The notes below the pieces were generated by a model, which was not told where the DNA came from, searched no databases, and was given only the letters and a program-made list of their open reading frames with translations. Positions 33,177-46,182 of a stretch of 64,000 nucleotides of DNA are shown here, piece by piece (the first letter of the stretch is position 1; every line of letters begins with the position of its first letter). The position numbers and the translations under genes were made by a program. Source of the stretch: Leclercia adecarboxylata (GTDB taxonomy: Bacteria > Pseudomonadota > Gammaproteobacteria > Enterobacterales > Enterobacteriaceae); assembly GCF_006171285.1 (NCBI RefSeq), contig NZ_CP040889.1:5022001-5086000 (forward strand), read 5' to 3'.

Positions 33177-33926
33177 TTACAGCCAGCTCTGCTGGACAGG
33201 CGCGCCTTCGGTGCGCTCCGCCCGGGGCATCTCAATGGCCAGGGTTGACAGGTGTTTGGCCCACAGGTCAGCCACCCATTTTACGCCGCGCGCGGTAAAG
33301 CGTGCCTGAGACCAGGTGCGCTCGTTTTCACCCACGCCGCTGTGCAGGGTAAAGTAGCCCGCATCGATGTGGTGCTGCGGCGGAACCAGGTTGCCGCCGA
33401 CGCGCTGCATGATGTTGCGCTCCAGCAGAAACTCCCGGAACTGGGGCTCTTTGGCCTTGAGGATCTTACAGAGCTGGCGGAAGCCCAGCGACTCCTTCAC
33501 CTGCACGAACTGATCAAAGAACGCCGCCTTGGGGGCCCAGAGCGCAAGCTGCTCTTCGGCACGCTGGCGTTTTTCATACTGCTCGGCCCAGGCGCGCGCC
33601 GCCGCCGCCGGGTTAGTGAAGTCCGGGATATTGACGTTTCTCTCCTGCTCCTGCCAGCGATCGAGCATGGCGGCAGTGAAGCCCGGGGAGATACGTGAAA
33701 CCGTCAGCAGGGAGTCCCGTTTGTTCAGCAAAAACTCCTGCCGCGTTTCACCTTCGCGCTCATACAGGCTGGTCGTGACCGGCTGCGAAAGACGCTGCGC
33801 CGTTTCCAGGCTTTGCACCATACGCTTGACCTCGGTATGGGCAATACCGGTCAGCTTCGCGATTTCGCGACTGCTGATGGTGGCAAGCTGGCCACTGGAC
33901 TGGAAAGTTTCAACAGGAATTACCAT
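33177..33926 (-). CDS. Orphan phage Rha/antirepressor-type protein
   Basis: ATG 33926 has GAGGGG eight bases upstream and gives 249 residues. The N-terminal part (SSREIAKLTGIAHTEVKRMVQSLE) is a Rha-type DNA-binding region. The middle is a helical linker (WAEQYEKRQRAEEQLALWAPKAAFFDQF) and the C-terminal 110 residues match the KilAC/ANT domain of phage antirepressors (GFRQLCKILKAKEPQFREFLLERNIMQR). Rha proteins of lambdoid and P22-like phages affect lytic choice. No other phage genes are next to it, so it is a prophage leftover or a retained regulator. It may be intact. Confidence 0.8.
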   Translation of the reverse strand: MVIPVETFQSSGQLATISSREIAKLTGIAHTEVKRMVQSLETAQRLSQPVTTSLYEREGETRQEFLLNKRDSLLTVSRISPGFTAAMLDRWQEQERNVNIPDFTNPAAAARAWAEQYEKRQRAEEQLALWAPKAAFFDQFVQVKESLGFRQLCKILKAKEPQFREFLLERNIMQRVGGNLVPPQHHIDAGYFTLHSGVGENERTWSQARFTARGVKWVADLWAKHLSTLAIEMPRAERTEGAPVQQSWL

Positions 33927-34054
33927 AGGTTTCACCCCTCACTCATACATTACTCGGGTAATTTGCTCTAATAGTATACAAATACCTGTTCAAATATCCA
34001 GTATAATTTTTAAACGATCATCTTCAATGCCGCGCCACGCCTAAGTTGCGGTAA

Positions 34055-34849
34055 CTAAGGCTGTTTCTGGTTTTCACTTTTTTCAGATGTACCAAAATGC
34101 GCGGTGTCGCCGTGGCCGTGTTCTCCGCTGCCCTGCACGCGCTTAAGCTGAATCACCTCGCCGCGCTGCCAGGCGTTGGCGCCTTCCGCTACCGGGTGGG
34201 CCAGGATATCGGCCCGCCGGGCTTTGATCTCCTGAGTATCGATCTTCAGGCGACGATCGCGATCGGCCAGCAGCGCCGGATCGAGCTGTCCCTCTCCGGT
34301 AAAGCCCATCATCAGCGCCGGGATGCCGAGCGGCAGGGTTTTGTCGCGATCCGTATGCCAGGTGTGCCAGGTTTTGCCGTAGGTGTTGACGATTTTATTC
34401 ATCAGCGCCTTGTCGGCGACCGCAGGCAGGCCGGGTGCCACCAGGCTGCCCGATTTCACTTCGTACTGGTGGCTGTGCCAGAGCTTTTTCTCCTCCGGCG
34501 GCAGGGTGTTAAACAGGCGCTCGCTGATGATGTACTCCACCCCCATCAGGCGGGCATCTTTGGTATTGCCGTCATAGATGACCGCCTGCATCACCTCTTC
34601 ATTGAGCACGGTCACGTAGTGATGGGCTTCCATCTGCCCGTTTTTATCCCCGCTGTAAAAATGAAAGCCGTCCAGATACGCGCTGATGGCCTCCACCGGC
34701 GGCCGCGACTGGATAACCTGAGCCCCCGTTTCCAGGGTACTCAGTGTGGCAGAGGTATCTTTACCGGGGAGAGGAGCCTGTGGCGGGGTGTTGTTCGCGC
34801 CGCAGCCGACAAGCAGCAGGACAGCAAGATTCAGAGGTAACGATTTCAT
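34055..34849 (-). CDS. DUF1264 (OBAP-family) lipoprotein
   Basis: From ATG 34849 (AAAGGGAG upstream) 264 residues result. A lipoprotein signal is clear: a hydrophobic run then LVGC-GAN near residues 13-19. The DUF1264 region has YLDGFHFYSGDKNGQMEAHHYV, ARLMGVEYIISERLF and WHSHQYEVKSG near 56-135, with several conserved His residues. The family is related to plant oil body-associated proteins; the bacterial function is unknown. It is monocistronic and divergent from treA. Confidence 0.82.
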   Translation of the reverse strand: MKSLPLNLAVLLLVGCGANNTPPQAPLPGKDTSATLSTLETGAQVIQSRPPVEAISAYLDGFHFYSGDKNGQMEAHHYVTVLNEEVMQAVIYDGNTKDARLMGVEYIISERLFNTLPPEEKKLWHSHQYEVKSGSLVAPGLPAVADKALMNKIVNTYGKTWHTWHTDRDKTLPLGIPALMMGFTGEGQLDPALLADRDRRLKIDTQEIKARRADILAHPVAEGANAWQRGEVIQLKRVQGSGEHGHGDTAHFGTSEKSENQKQP

Positions 34850-35077
34850 TGGCACTCCCTTTCATAAAACCTGGTTATGAAGGTAGTGCAGATGAGGGAA
34901 TTGATCCGGCATATCTGAGAAAAAACAGCGGCTTCGCTCGTTTTCATCCGCAACGGTAAATTGTCTGTATATGCGCAAAATGTGGTGTCGAACACACGAA
35001 GTCACTCAGTTTCGTCTAAGGTTTTCAGGTGATTAATGGCAGCGGCCGCGCTGCCCGGAGAACCCAGGAGAACAACC

Positions 35078-36886
35078 ATGATGAGACCTCAGCAGCACGC
35101 AGCACTGCGGCTGGCGATTGGCGGCATCCTGCTTGGGATTACTGCCTTCAGCTATGCGGACGAACCGTCCGGCGCAATGAAACAAGCCCCTGATATTCTG
35201 TTTGGTCCACTGTTTAACGACGTGCAAAGCGCCAAACTTTTCCCCGATCAGAAAACCTTTGCCGATGCCGTACCGAAAAACGATCCCCAGACGATCCTCG
35301 CCGACTACCATATGCAGCGTAAACAGTCCGGGTTCGATCTGCGCCACTTCGTGGAGATGAACTTCACCCTGCCGACCGAAAAAGAGAAATATGTGCCGCC
35401 AGCGGGTCAGACCCTGCGGGCTCATATCGACGGGCTGTGGCCAGTGCTGACGCGCACCACCTCCAGCGCCGGGAAGTGGGATTCGCTGCTGCCGCTGCCG
35501 CAACCCTACGTGGTGCCGGGCGGGCGCTTCCGCGAGATTTACTACTGGGACAGCTACTTCACCATGCTCGGGCTCGCGGAGAGCGGCCACTGGGACAAAG
35601 TCGCCAGCATGGTGGACAACTTCGCCTATGAGCTCAACAGCTGGGGCCACATCCCTAACGGCAACCGCAGCTATTACCTGAGCCGCTCCCAGCCGCCGTT
35701 CTTTGCTCTGATGGTCGAACTACTGGCGACGCACGATAAAGACGCCCTGAAGAAGTACCGTCCGCAGATGGAAAAAGAGTATGCCTACTGGATGGAGGGG
35801 GTGGATGCCCTGCAGGCGGGCCAGGCCAGCCAGCGCGTAGTGAAGCTGGACGATGGCGCAGTGCTTAACCGCTACTGGGATAATCGCGATACGCCACGCC
35901 CGGAATCCTGGCTGGATGACATCAACACCGCGAAAAAATACCCCAGCCGCCCGGCGACCGAGATCTACCGGGATCTGCGTTCTGCAGCCGCTTCCGGCTG
36001 GGACTTTAGCTCGCGCTGGATGGACGATCCGCAGCAGCTTGGGACGATCCGCACCACCAGCATCGTGCCGGTGGATCTGAACGCCCTGATGTTCAAGATG
36101 GAGAAACTGCTGGCGAAGGCCAGCCAGGACGGGGGTGACAGCGAAGCCGCCAGCCGCTACGAGGGTCTGGCCGCCGATCGTCAGAAAGCGATGGAACGCT
36201 ATCTGTGGAACGACAAACAGGGCTGGTACGCCGATTACGATCTGAAAAACAAACAGGTTCGCGATCAGCTGACCGCCGCGGCGCTGTTCCCGCTGTACGT
36301 TAATGCTGCCTCGCAGGAGCGCGCGGACAAAACGGCGAAGGCCGCTGAAGCCCAGCTGCTGAAAGCCGGGGGCATTTCGACCACCACCGTTAACAGCGGC
36401 CAGCAGTGGGATGCGCCTAACGGCTGGGCTCCGTTGCAGTGGGTGGCGACCGAAGGTTTGCAGAACTACGGCCATAAAAAAGTGGCGATGGACGTGACGT
36501 GGCGCTTCCTCACCAACGTGCAGCACACCTACGATCGCGAGCAGAAGCTGGTGGAGAAATATGATGTCTCGACGACCGGCACCGGCGGCGGCGGTGGCGA
36601 ATATCCATTGCAGGACGGCTTTGGCTGGACCAACGGCGTGACGCTGAAGATGCTGGATCTGGTTTGTCCGCAGGCCAATCCTTGCGACAAAGTGCCCGCC
36701 ACGCAGCCCGCGGCCAATGATGCGTCGGTAAGCACGACGCCATCGACCACCAGCGAGCAACCGGCAGCGAATAGTTCATCGACAACCAGTGACCAGCCAG
36801 CAGCAACAACCCCACCGGCCACAACCGATCGGCCAGCGGCCAATGATGAACCGGCAGACGCACAGAAAAGCGTCGGCCAGCAGTAA
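35078..36886 (+). CDS. treA: Periplasmic trehalase with low-complexity C-terminal tail
   Basis: The protein has 602 residues from ATG 35078 (AGGAGA upstream) and a cleavable signal peptide (hydrophobic [18 protein letters not shown]). GH37 signatures are present: [20 protein letters not shown] and [13 protein letters not shown]. It hydrolyses trehalose to glucose in the periplasm during osmotic adaptation. E. coli TreA has 565 residues; here the last 60 or so are a Thr/Ser/Ala/Pro/Gln tail with repeats of the type [20 protein letters not shown]. The enzyme core is complete. In E. coli the gene depends on sigma S. Confidence 0.95.
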   Translation: MMRPQQHAALRLAIGGILLGITAFSYADEPSGAMKQAPDILFGPLFNDVQSAKLFPDQKTFADAVPKNDPQTILADYHMQRKQSGFDLRHFVEMNFTLPTEKEKYVPPAGQTLRAHIDGLWPVLTRTTSSAGKWDSLLPLPQPYVVPGGRFREIYYWDSYFTMLGLAESGHWDKVASMVDNFAYELNSWGHIPNGNRSYYLSRSQPPFFALMVELLATHDKDALKKYRPQMEKEYAYWMEGVDALQAGQASQRVVKLDDGAVLNRYWDNRDTPRPESWLDDINTAKKYPSRPATEIYRDLRSAAASGWDFSSRWMDDPQQLGTIRTTSIVPVDLNALMFKMEKLLAKASQDGGDSEAASRYEGLAADRQKAMERYLWNDKQGWYADYDLKNKQVRDQLTAAALFPLYVNAASQERADKTAKAAEAQLLKAGGISTTTVNSGQQWDAPNGWAPLQWVATEGLQNYGHKKVAMDVTWRFLTNVQHTYDREQKLVEKYDVSTTGTGGGGGEYPLQDGFGWTNGVTLKMLDLVCPQANPCDKVPATQPAANDASVSTTPSTTSEQPAANSSSTTSDQPAATTPPATTDRPAANDEPADAQKSVGQQ

Positions 36887-36944
36887 CCTCCAGGCCGCCC
36901 GGCGGTGCTATGCTTGCCAGGCCTGGAAGGTCAAAGGCGACATA

Positions 36945-36975
36945 TAGGCCGGGTAAGGCGTAGCCGCCACCCGGC
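36945..36975. repeat. REP-like palindrome
   Basis: GGCCGGGTAAGGCGTAGCCGCCACCCGGC lies between convergent treA and the glsB-like gene. A partial imperfect palindrome also lies just before it (36890-36925). Confidence 0.8.
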
Positions 36976-37000
36976 ATTTCGCACCGGTGCAGCCCACAAA

Positions 37001-37027
37001 AAAACGGCTCTAAACAAGAGCCGTTTT
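37001..37027. terminator. Bidirectional terminator between treA and ymgE-like gene
   Basis: AAAACGGCTC/GAGCCGTTTT arms with a 7-base loop, with A and T runs on both sides. Confidence 0.85.
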
Positions 37028-37034
37028 ATACGTT

Positions 37035-37289
37035 TCAGGCGCGTCGCACCATTCTGTAAACAAGTAGCACGATAATGGCACCCACCACAGCCACCAGAAA
37101 ACTTTGCAGGTTAAATCCGGATACACTGCCGCCGATGCCAAACATCGTTGCCAGCCAGCCGCCGACAACCGCACCTACGACCCCAAGGATACAGGTCACA
37201 ATAAAGCCGCCGCCATCACGTCCCGGCATGATGAATTTCGCGATAACGCCAGCAATCAGACCAAATACAATCCAGGCGATGATACCCAT
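37035..37289 (-). CDS. ymgE: GlsB/YeaQ/YmgE-family membrane stress protein
   Basis: From ATG 37289 (GAGGG upstream) the protein has 84 residues with three hydrophobic segments: IIAWIVFGLIAGVIAKFIMPG, GFIVTCILGVVGAVVGGWLATMFG and the C-terminal LVAVVGAIIVLLVYRMV. Gly zippers are evident. The family is induced by stress or stationary phase in enterobacteria, but its molecular role is unknown. YmgE and YeaQ are close paralogues, so the symbol is tentative. Confidence 0.85.
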   Translation of the reverse strand: MGIIAWIVFGLIAGVIAKFIMPGRDGGGFIVTCILGVVGAVVGGWLATMFGIGGSVSGFNLQSFLVAVVGAIIVLLVYRMVRRA

Positions 37290-37497
37290 AGCAATGCCCT
37301 CTTGCAGAGTTAAGCCCGTGCGGAACACCGGCCCGCGCAGGTAATACTAAGTATAGGCAATAGCGGGAAAACCAGTTTTACTACACCGACTTAATTGCGG
37401 CTGAGGCGAAAAAAATAATTACCGGTTTGTATTAAGTTCCGCGCCGGCGTGCCGATAACGCATCCACAGACTGTCATCAATGAAGGAGCCCTGGGGC

Positions 37498-38229
37498 GTG
37501 AGTAATTACAGTGAGCAGTTCCTGAAAACGAATCCGCTGGCGGTGCTAGGTGTAATACGCGATCTGCAAAAAAATGACGTACCTGTCCGCATCAGCTGGG
37601 GCAGCAACCAGTTCATCAGCAAAATTCTGGATGCGACCCCGGAGCGCCTGGTCATGGATTTGGGCAGTCAGGAGTATGAAAACCGCGCGGTGCTGCGCGC
37701 AGAAAACATCACCGTGGCCGCCGATACCCAGGGAGCGAAGGTCGAATTCGAACTGCCGCGCATTGAGCAGGGCAACTACCAGTCCCTGCCCGCCTTTATC
37801 ACCCCCCTTCCGACATCGGTGTGGAGCATTCAGCGCCGGGAATATTTCCGTATCAGCGCCCCGCTGCATCCGGCTTACTTCTGCAAAGCCAAAATGCCGG
37901 ACAAGAGCGTGATCCGTTTTCGTCTGCACGACCTGTCGCTCGGCGGCATGGGCGCGCTGATGGATACCGCCAAACCGGAAGGTCTGGTGGAAGGGATGCG
38001 TTTTTCGCAGATCGAACTGGATATGGGCGGCTGGGGTCGCTTCTTTTTCGATGCGCAGCTGATCACGGTGAGCGAGCGTAAAGTGGTGGACAGCAAAAAC
38101 GAAACCATCACCACGCCGCGTCTGAGCTTCCGTTTTCTCAACGTCGGGCCAGGGCCGGAGCGCGAGCTGCAGCGGATCATCTACTCGCTGGAGCGCGAAG
38201 CGCGGGAACGTGCTAACAAGGTGCGTTGA
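37498..38229 (+). CDS. ycgR: Flagellar brake protein YcgR (PilZ, c-di-GMP receptor)
   Basis: I place the start at GTG 37498, preceded by AAGGAG, because it aligns with the E. coli N-terminus (MSxYxEQFLK) and gives 243 residues. The N-terminal YcgR domain has NPLAVLGVIRDLQKN. The PilZ domain starts with RREYFRI near 113 (RxxxR) and continues to HDLSLGGMGAL near 143 (DxSxxG). On binding c-di-GMP it contacts the flagellar motor and slows swimming. It is complete and upstream of emtA in convergent orientation. Confidence 0.95.
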   Translation: MSNYSEQFLKTNPLAVLGVIRDLQKNDVPVRISWGSNQFISKILDATPERLVMDLGSQEYENRAVLRAENITVAADTQGAKVEFELPRIEQGNYQSLPAFITPLPTSVWSIQRREYFRISAPLHPAYFCKAKMPDKSVIRFRLHDLSLGGMGALMDTAKPEGLVEGMRFSQIELDMGGWGRFFFDAQLITVSERKVVDSKNETITTPRLSFRFLNVGPGPERELQRIIYSLEREARERANKVR

Positions 38230-38235
38230 TCGCCA

Positions 38236-38258
38236 CCGGGCAGCGCGACGCTGCCCGG
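38236..38258. terminator. Intergenic hairpin between ycgR and emtA
   Basis: Perfect 10-base arms CCGGGCAGCG/CGCTGCCCGG with a 3-base loop between two convergent genes; no strong U-tract. Confidence 0.6.
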
Positions 38259-38265
38259 CAGCCGA

Positions 38266-38877
38266 TTACATGGCGTCCATCGCTTTCTGCACTTTCCAGA
38301 TATAGCGCGGTGCCTGCGGTGCGGGGTGGTTATTGACGACATGCTCAAAGAACTCGTCTTTATCCATATCGTTGATTTCGGCTATCGCTTTTTTGCGATC
38401 CGACGAGAAGGTGCGCAGCAGCGCGCCCGCGCCGTTTACGTACGAGACCACCAGCGCATACTGCATCACTTCCGGATCGTCGATTCCGTTCAGGATCCCG
38501 TGCTCAAGAATGCTCAGATAGGCGGTACCCATGGAGATATTGCGCTCCGGGTTTTTCAGCTCGCTGGTGGAGGGTTGCCCGCTCCAGCCCATGTGCCGGT
38601 AAACCTCGCGCCCGGCGGTGGAGGCTTTAAGCTGCATCAGGCCCACCGCGTTCGATTTACTCACCAGATTCGGGTTACCGCCCGACTCCACCGCAATGAT
38701 GGCCGTCACCAGACGCGGACTGACGCCCCAGGCCTCACCGGCTTTTTCACTGATCGGCATCCACTGCATCGCCCGTTTAACCGGAACTTCCGGGTTCCAT
38801 TCCGGCTTCTGGTAATCCTGCTTTGAACTGCATCCTGCAAGCAACACAATCAAAAAAGCAAACCATCTTAATTTCAC
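38266..38877 (-). CDS. emtA: Membrane-bound endo-type lytic transglycosylase A
   Basis: The GTG at 38877 matches the start of E. coli EmtA (MKLRWFAF) and gives 203 residues. A lipobox LLAGC-SSK is at residues 12-19, so it is an outer-membrane lipoprotein. The SLT domain has the catalytic Glu in [11 protein letters not shown] near 64, then [12 protein letters not shown] and the [13 protein letters not shown] region. It cleaves the glycan strands of murein with formation of 1,6-anhydro ends. Also known as mltE. Confidence 0.94.
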   Translation of the reverse strand: MKLRWFAFLIVLLAGCSSKQDYQKPEWNPEVPVKRAMQWMPISEKAGEAWGVSPRLVTAIIAVESGGNPNLVSKSNAVGLMQLKASTAGREVYRHMGWSGQPSTSELKNPERNISMGTAYLSILEHGILNGIDDPEVMQYALVVSYVNGAGALLRTFSSDRKKAIAEINDMDKDEFFEHVVNNHPAPQAPRYIWKVQKAMDAM

Positions 38878-38990
38878 GTCATCTGTCCTTATGGTCATTC
38901 ATCGCTGTTACCCTATCCTCCGCTTGATGAAGGACGCGCTCAGGCGGCATGATATATACATTCAGCTTTATAAGTCAGCAAGGAAATGCC

Positions 38991-39905
38991 ATGTCTCAGT
39001 TTCATCTCATCGCACCATCAGGTTACTGCATTAATCAGGAAGCGGCGCAACGGGGCGTGGCGCGATTAATGGAAGAGGGCCATCAGGTACAAAATCAGAC
39101 GATTATACCCCGCCGCCAGCAGCGATTTGCCGGTACCGAGGCTGCGCGCCTGAATGATATCAACGCCCTCACCCACCTGCCCGGGGCCAACCAGATTGTG
39201 CTGGCGGTACGCGGCGGCTACGGTGCCAGCCGCTTGCTGGGGCAGATCGACTGGCAGGGGCTGGCGAAACGTCAGCAGCAGGACCCTTTGCTTATCTGCG
39301 GTCACAGTGATTTTACCGTGATCCAGCTGGGCCTGCTGGCGCTGCACAACGTCATCACCTTCAGCGGCCCGATGCTGGCGGGCAATTTCGGTGCGCCAGA
39401 ACTGAACGCCTTCACTGTAGACCATTTCTGGCGGGCGCTGCGTAATTCTACCTACTCCGTCGAGTGGCAGGGCGATGGCCCGCAGTGCGAATGCGAAGGC
39501 CAGCTATGGGGCGGCAATCTGGCGATGGTGGTGTCACTCATCGGCACCCCCTGGCTCCCCGCCATTGAGAACGGCATCCTGGTGCTGGAAGACATCAACG
39601 AACACCCGTTCCGCGTCGAACGTATGCTGCTCCAGCTGCTTCACGCGGGCATTCTCGACCGTCAGCGGGCGATTGTGCTGGGCAGCTTCAGCGGCGCAAC
39701 TCCCAACGATTACGATGCCGGATACTCTCTTGCGACCATGATCGATTATCTGCGCGCCCGGGTGTCGGTGCCGATTATCAGCGGGCTCGATTTCGGCCAT
39801 GAACAGCAAACCGTCACCCTGCCGATTGGCGCACAGGCGACGCTGGTTCATACATCAAGGGGAAGTTCTTTAACGTTGAGCGGTCATCCGGTGTTAAAGG
39901 CATAA
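38991..39905 (+). CDS. ldcA: Muramoyltetrapeptide L,D-carboxypeptidase
   Basis: From ATG 38991 (AAGGAAATGCC upstream) 304 residues of the S66 serine peptidase family result. The nucleophile Ser lies in LICGHSDFTVIQ near 105, with the conserved RGGYGASRLL near 74-83, and the Glu and His in the C-terminal domain (NEHPFRVERML, DFGHEQQTVTLPIG). It removes the terminal D-Ala from recycled tetrapeptides in the cytoplasm. It is divergent from emtA, so two murein enzymes share one promoter region. Confidence 0.94.
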   Translation: MSQFHLIAPSGYCINQEAAQRGVARLMEEGHQVQNQTIIPRRQQRFAGTEAARLNDINALTHLPGANQIVLAVRGGYGASRLLGQIDWQGLAKRQQQDPLLICGHSDFTVIQLGLLALHNVITFSGPMLAGNFGAPELNAFTVDHFWRALRNSTYSVEWQGDGPQCECEGQLWGGNLAMVVSLIGTPWLPAIENGILVLEDINEHPFRVERMLLQLLHAGILDRQRAIVLGSFSGATPNDYDAGYSLATMIDYLRARVSVPIISGLDFGHEQQTVTLPIGAQATLVHTSRGSSLTLSGHPVLKA

Positions 39906-39970
39906 AAAAAGCCCCTTAAACGCCCGATTTCCGCGCTGTGAGGGGCGTTAATATGTTAGGGTTTTAATAA

Positions 39971-41764
<1,794 letters not shown>

Positions 41765-41780
41765 GTTTGACTCCGGTTCT

Positions 41781-41827
41781 GTGCGGCCTGATGCCCTCAC
41801 CCCGGCCCTCTCCCACGGGGAGAGGGA
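41781..41827. repeat. Intergenic palindromic repeat, copy 2
   Basis: GTGCGGCCTGATGCCCTCAC followed by CCTCTCCC and GGGAGAGGG arms. The inverted copy at 49357-49402 matches almost base for base. Confidence 0.8.
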
Positions 41828-41838
41828 GCAAACACTAA

Positions 41839-41862
41839 AAAGGGCAACTGACGTTGCCCTTT
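41839..41862. terminator. Bidirectional terminator between nhaP2 and dadX
   Basis: AAAGGGCAAC/GTTGCCCTTT arms with a 4-base loop (TGAC) lie five bases from the dadX stop codon. Confidence 0.85.
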
Positions 41863-41867
41863 TGCTT

Positions 41868-42938
41868 TTATATGGTCACAACCGGCACCCGCGGTGCTAA
41901 CGCGGTTAACAACTCATACCCGACGGTGCCCGCTGCGGCGGCAACGTCGTCCACTTTCACCTCGTTGCCCCACAGCTCAACCGGCGTACCTATCCCCGCC
42001 TGCGGGCACGGGGTCAGGTCAATCGCCAGCATATCCATCGACACAGTACCGACCGTGCCGGTACGCACGCCGTCCACCCATACCGGGGTACCGGAAGGGG
42101 CAATGCGCGGATAGCCGTCGGCGTAGCCACCGGCGACAATGCCGATCCGCTGCTCGCCCGGGGCGCGGTAGCGGCTGCCGTAGCCCACGGTATCCCCTGC
42201 TTTCAGGGTCTGAACGCCGATAATTTCGCTGCGCAGGGTCATCACCGGCTTCAGGCCGCTGTTGGCGATATCCTGCCACTGCCCGGACGGTGACGCGCCA
42301 TACAGGACGATCCCCGGACGCACCCAGTCAAAATGCGCCTCCGGATGCCAGAGCGTCGCCGCCGAGTTAGAGAGCGAGCGCGGGCAATCCAGCCCCTCTG
42401 CCGCCTGCTCAATGCGCTTCATCGGTTCGGCAATGCCCTCCGGCTTTTCCGCATCGGCGAAATGGGCCATCAGGGTCATCTCCCCGACGTTCTTCAGCGC
42501 CCGCAGCTGTTGCCAGACGCTGTGAACCCGCTCCGGCTGAAAACCGAGACGGTTCATGCCGCTGTTCACTTTCAGATAAATATCGAGCGGGGCGTGGAGC
42601 CTGGCATTCTGGAGCGCCTTGACCTGCCAGTTGCTGTGCACGCTGGTGGTCAGGCGGTACTTATCAAACAGGGGCAGCTCATCTGCGTGGAAAAAGCCTT
42701 CGAGCATCAGGATCGGCCCTTTCCAGCCGCGCTCGCGCAGCAGGATCGCCTCTTCAAGATTGAGCAGCGCAAAACCATCAGTCGCGCTTAATGCACTCCA
42801 GACGCGATCCAGACCGTGGCCATAAGCGTTAGCTTTGACCACCGTCCAGACACGTGAAGCTGGCGCAGCGCGACGGACAATTTGCAGGTTATCCTTCAGG
42901 GCCTGCAGATCCAGCTGAGCCAGAACGGGACGGGACAT
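41868..42938 (-). CDS. dadX: Catabolic alanine racemase
   Basis: The 356-residue PLP enzyme has the Schiff-base Lys in [10 protein letters not shown] near residue 34 and the catalytic Tyr in VGYGSRYRA near 253. It interconverts L- and D-alanine so that DadA can oxidise the D form. It follows dadA after 12 bases in one operon, as in E. coli, where Lrp and CRP control it. Confidence 0.95.
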   Translation of the reverse strand: MSRPVLAQLDLQALKDNLQIVRRAAPASRVWTVVKANAYGHGLDRVWSALSATDGFALLNLEEAILLRERGWKGPILMLEGFFHADELPLFDKYRLTTSVHSNWQVKALQNARLHAPLDIYLKVNSGMNRLGFQPERVHSVWQQLRALKNVGEMTLMAHFADAEKPEGIAEPMKRIEQAAEGLDCPRSLSNSAATLWHPEAHFDWVRPGIVLYGASPSGQWQDIANSGLKPVMTLRSEIIGVQTLKAGDTVGYGSRYRAPGEQRIGIVAGGYADGYPRIAPSGTPVWVDGVRTGTVGTVSMDMLAIDLTPCPQAGIGTPVELWGNEVKVDDVAAAAGTVGYELLTALAPRVPVVTI

Positions 42939-42950
42939 GACGACTCCTTG

Positions 42951-44322
<1,372 letters not shown>

Positions 44323-44515
44323 CATAGGCATTTTTTATGGTGACTTACCTCACACCTTCCCCATATGACGGGGCTGGCGGGTATTTGGCATCTCCTGCTG
44401 CGCGGCATTTTTAACCAGCAGATTATGCTGCCGACCACCCCGTTTTCGCCATCGCCGCGACGGGAAATCGCAAAGAAAAAAAATAGCCTGCCAGCACGCT
44501 TTTGAATGCTGTGTT

Positions 44516-44522
44516 CTATGCT
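44516..44522 (+). promoter_or_regulatory. Candidate sigma S -10 element of ycgB
   Basis: CTATGCT resembles the CTATACT extended -10 of sigma S promoters and lies about 52 bases before the ycgB ATG. E. coli ycgB is sigma S-dependent. The remainder of the 44250-44573 gap shows no gene. Confidence 0.35.
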
Positions 44523-44573
44523 TGAAAAGAGGTTCTCCAGACAGAGAGAGCTACCAACAACGAGGGCGCGCTA

Positions 44574-46106
44574 ATGGCTACTATTGATTCCATGAATAAG
44601 GACACCACACGTCTGAGCGATGGACCCGACTGGACATTCGAGCTGCTGGACACCTATCTGGCGGAAATTGATCGGGTGGCGAAACTCTACCGTCTGGACG
44701 CCTACCCCCATCAAATCGAAGTCATTACTTCTGAACAGATGATGGACGCTTACTCGAGCGTTGGGATGCCCATCAACTATACCCACTGGTCGTTTGGTAA
44801 AAAATTCATTGAGACCGAACGCCTGTATAAACACGGCCAGCAGGGGCTGGCGTATGAGATCGTCATCAACTCCAATCCGTGTATAGCCTACCTGATGGAA
44901 GAGAACACCATCACCATGCAGGCGCTGGTGATGGCGCACGCCTGCTACGGGCATAACTCGTTTTTCAAAAATAACTACCTGTTCCGCAGCTGGACCGACG
45001 CCAGCTCGATTGTCGATTACCTGATCTTCGCCCGGAACTACATCACCGAGTGTGAAGAGCGCTACGGGGTGGAAGAGGTTGAGAAGCTGCTGGACTCGTG
45101 CCATGCGCTGATGAACTACGGCGTGGATCGCTATAAACGTCCGCAGAAGATCTCCCTGCAGGAGGAGAAAGCCCGGCAGAAAAGCCGCGAGGAGTATCTG
45201 CAAAGCCAGGTGAATACGCTGTGGCGTACCCTGCCGAAACGGGAAGAGGAGAAAGCGGTGCCTGAAGCGCGCCGTTATCCCTCCGAGCCGCAGGAGAATT
45301 TGCTCTACTTTATGGAGAAGAACGCCCCGCTGCTGGAGCCGTGGCAGCGTGAGATCCTGCGCATCGTGCGTAAGGTGAGCCAGTACTTCTATCCGCAAAA
45401 ACAGACCCAGGTGATGAACGAAGGCTGGGCGACCTTCTGGCACTACACCATCCTGAATCATCTGTACGATGAAGGCAAAGTGACCGAGCGCTTTATGCTG
45501 GAGTTCCTGCACAGCCACACTAACGTGGTGTTCCAGCCGCCTTACAACAGCCCGTGGTACAGCGGCATCAACCCGTACGCGCTGGGCTTTGCGATGTTCC
45601 AGGACATCAAGCGTATCTGCCAGAACCCGACGGAAGAGGATAAATACTGGTTCCCGGATATCGCCGGTTCCGACTGGCTGGAGACGCTGCACTTTGCGAT
45701 GCGCGACTTCAAGGACGAGAGCTTTATCAGCCAGTTCCTGTCGCCGAAAGTGATGCGTGATTTCCGCCTGTTTACGGTGCTGGATGACGATCACAACAAC
45801 TATCTGGAGATTTCAGCTATCCACAACGAGGAGGGGTATCGCGAGATCCGCTCCCGCCTCTCGGCCCAGTACAACCTGAGCAATCTGGAACCGAATATTC
45901 AGGTCTGGAATGTGGATCTGCGCGGGGATCGCTCCCTGACGCTGCGCTATATCCCGCACAACCGCGCGCCGCTGGATAAGGGGCGCAAGGAAGTTCTGAA
46001 GCACGTGCACCGTCTGTGGGGCTTTGACATTATGCTGGAGCAGCAGAACGAGGATGGTAGCGTGGAGTTGCTGGAGCGCTGCCCGGCGAAGGGTAATATG
46101 TTGTAA
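44574..46106 (+). CDS. ycgB: SpoVR-family protein YcgB
   Basis: The 510-residue protein has the family's N-terminal core (SDGPDWTFELLDTYLAEIDRVAK), the His-rich segments MAHACYGHNSFFKNNYLFR and MNEGWATFWHYTILNHLYDEG, and the GINPYALGFAMFQDIKRIC block. SpoVR relates to a Bacillus spore cortex protein; in enterobacteria it is a stationary-phase protein of unknown chemistry. It is monocistronic with a strong terminator. Confidence 0.94.
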   Translation: MATIDSMNKDTTRLSDGPDWTFELLDTYLAEIDRVAKLYRLDAYPHQIEVITSEQMMDAYSSVGMPINYTHWSFGKKFIETERLYKHGQQGLAYEIVINSNPCIAYLMEENTITMQALVMAHACYGHNSFFKNNYLFRSWTDASSIVDYLIFARNYITECEERYGVEEVEKLLDSCHALMNYGVDRYKRPQKISLQEEKARQKSREEYLQSQVNTLWRTLPKREEEKAVPEARRYPSEPQENLLYFMEKNAPLLEPWQREILRIVRKVSQYFYPQKQTQVMNEGWATFWHYTILNHLYDEGKVTERFMLEFLHSHTNVVFQPPYNSPWYSGINPYALGFAMFQDIKRICQNPTEEDKYWFPDIAGSDWLETLHFAMRDFKDESFISQFLSPKVMRDFRLFTVLDDDHNNYLEISAIHNEEGYREIRSRLSAQYNLSNLEPNIQVWNVDLRGDRSLTLRYIPHNRAPLDKGRKEVLKHVHRLWGFDIMLEQQNEDGSVELLERCPAKGNML

Positions 46107-46116
46107 TTCGGTGCGG

Positions 46117-46150
46117 CCTGTTTGCCGGGTAAGCGAAGCGCCACCCGGCA
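46117..46150. repeat. REP-like palindrome
   Basis: GCCGGGTAAGCGAAGCGCCACCCGGC lies between ycgB and the terminator it shares with fadR. Confidence 0.8.
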
Positions 46151-46151
46151 A

Positions 46152-46179
46152 AAAAAACCTCTCAAGCGAGAGGTTTTTT
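46152..46179. terminator. Bidirectional terminator of ycgB and fadR
   Basis: AAAAAACCTCTC/GAGAGGTTTTTT perfect arms with loop AAGC, giving U-tracts in both directions. Confidence 0.92.
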
Positions 46180-46182
46180 ATT

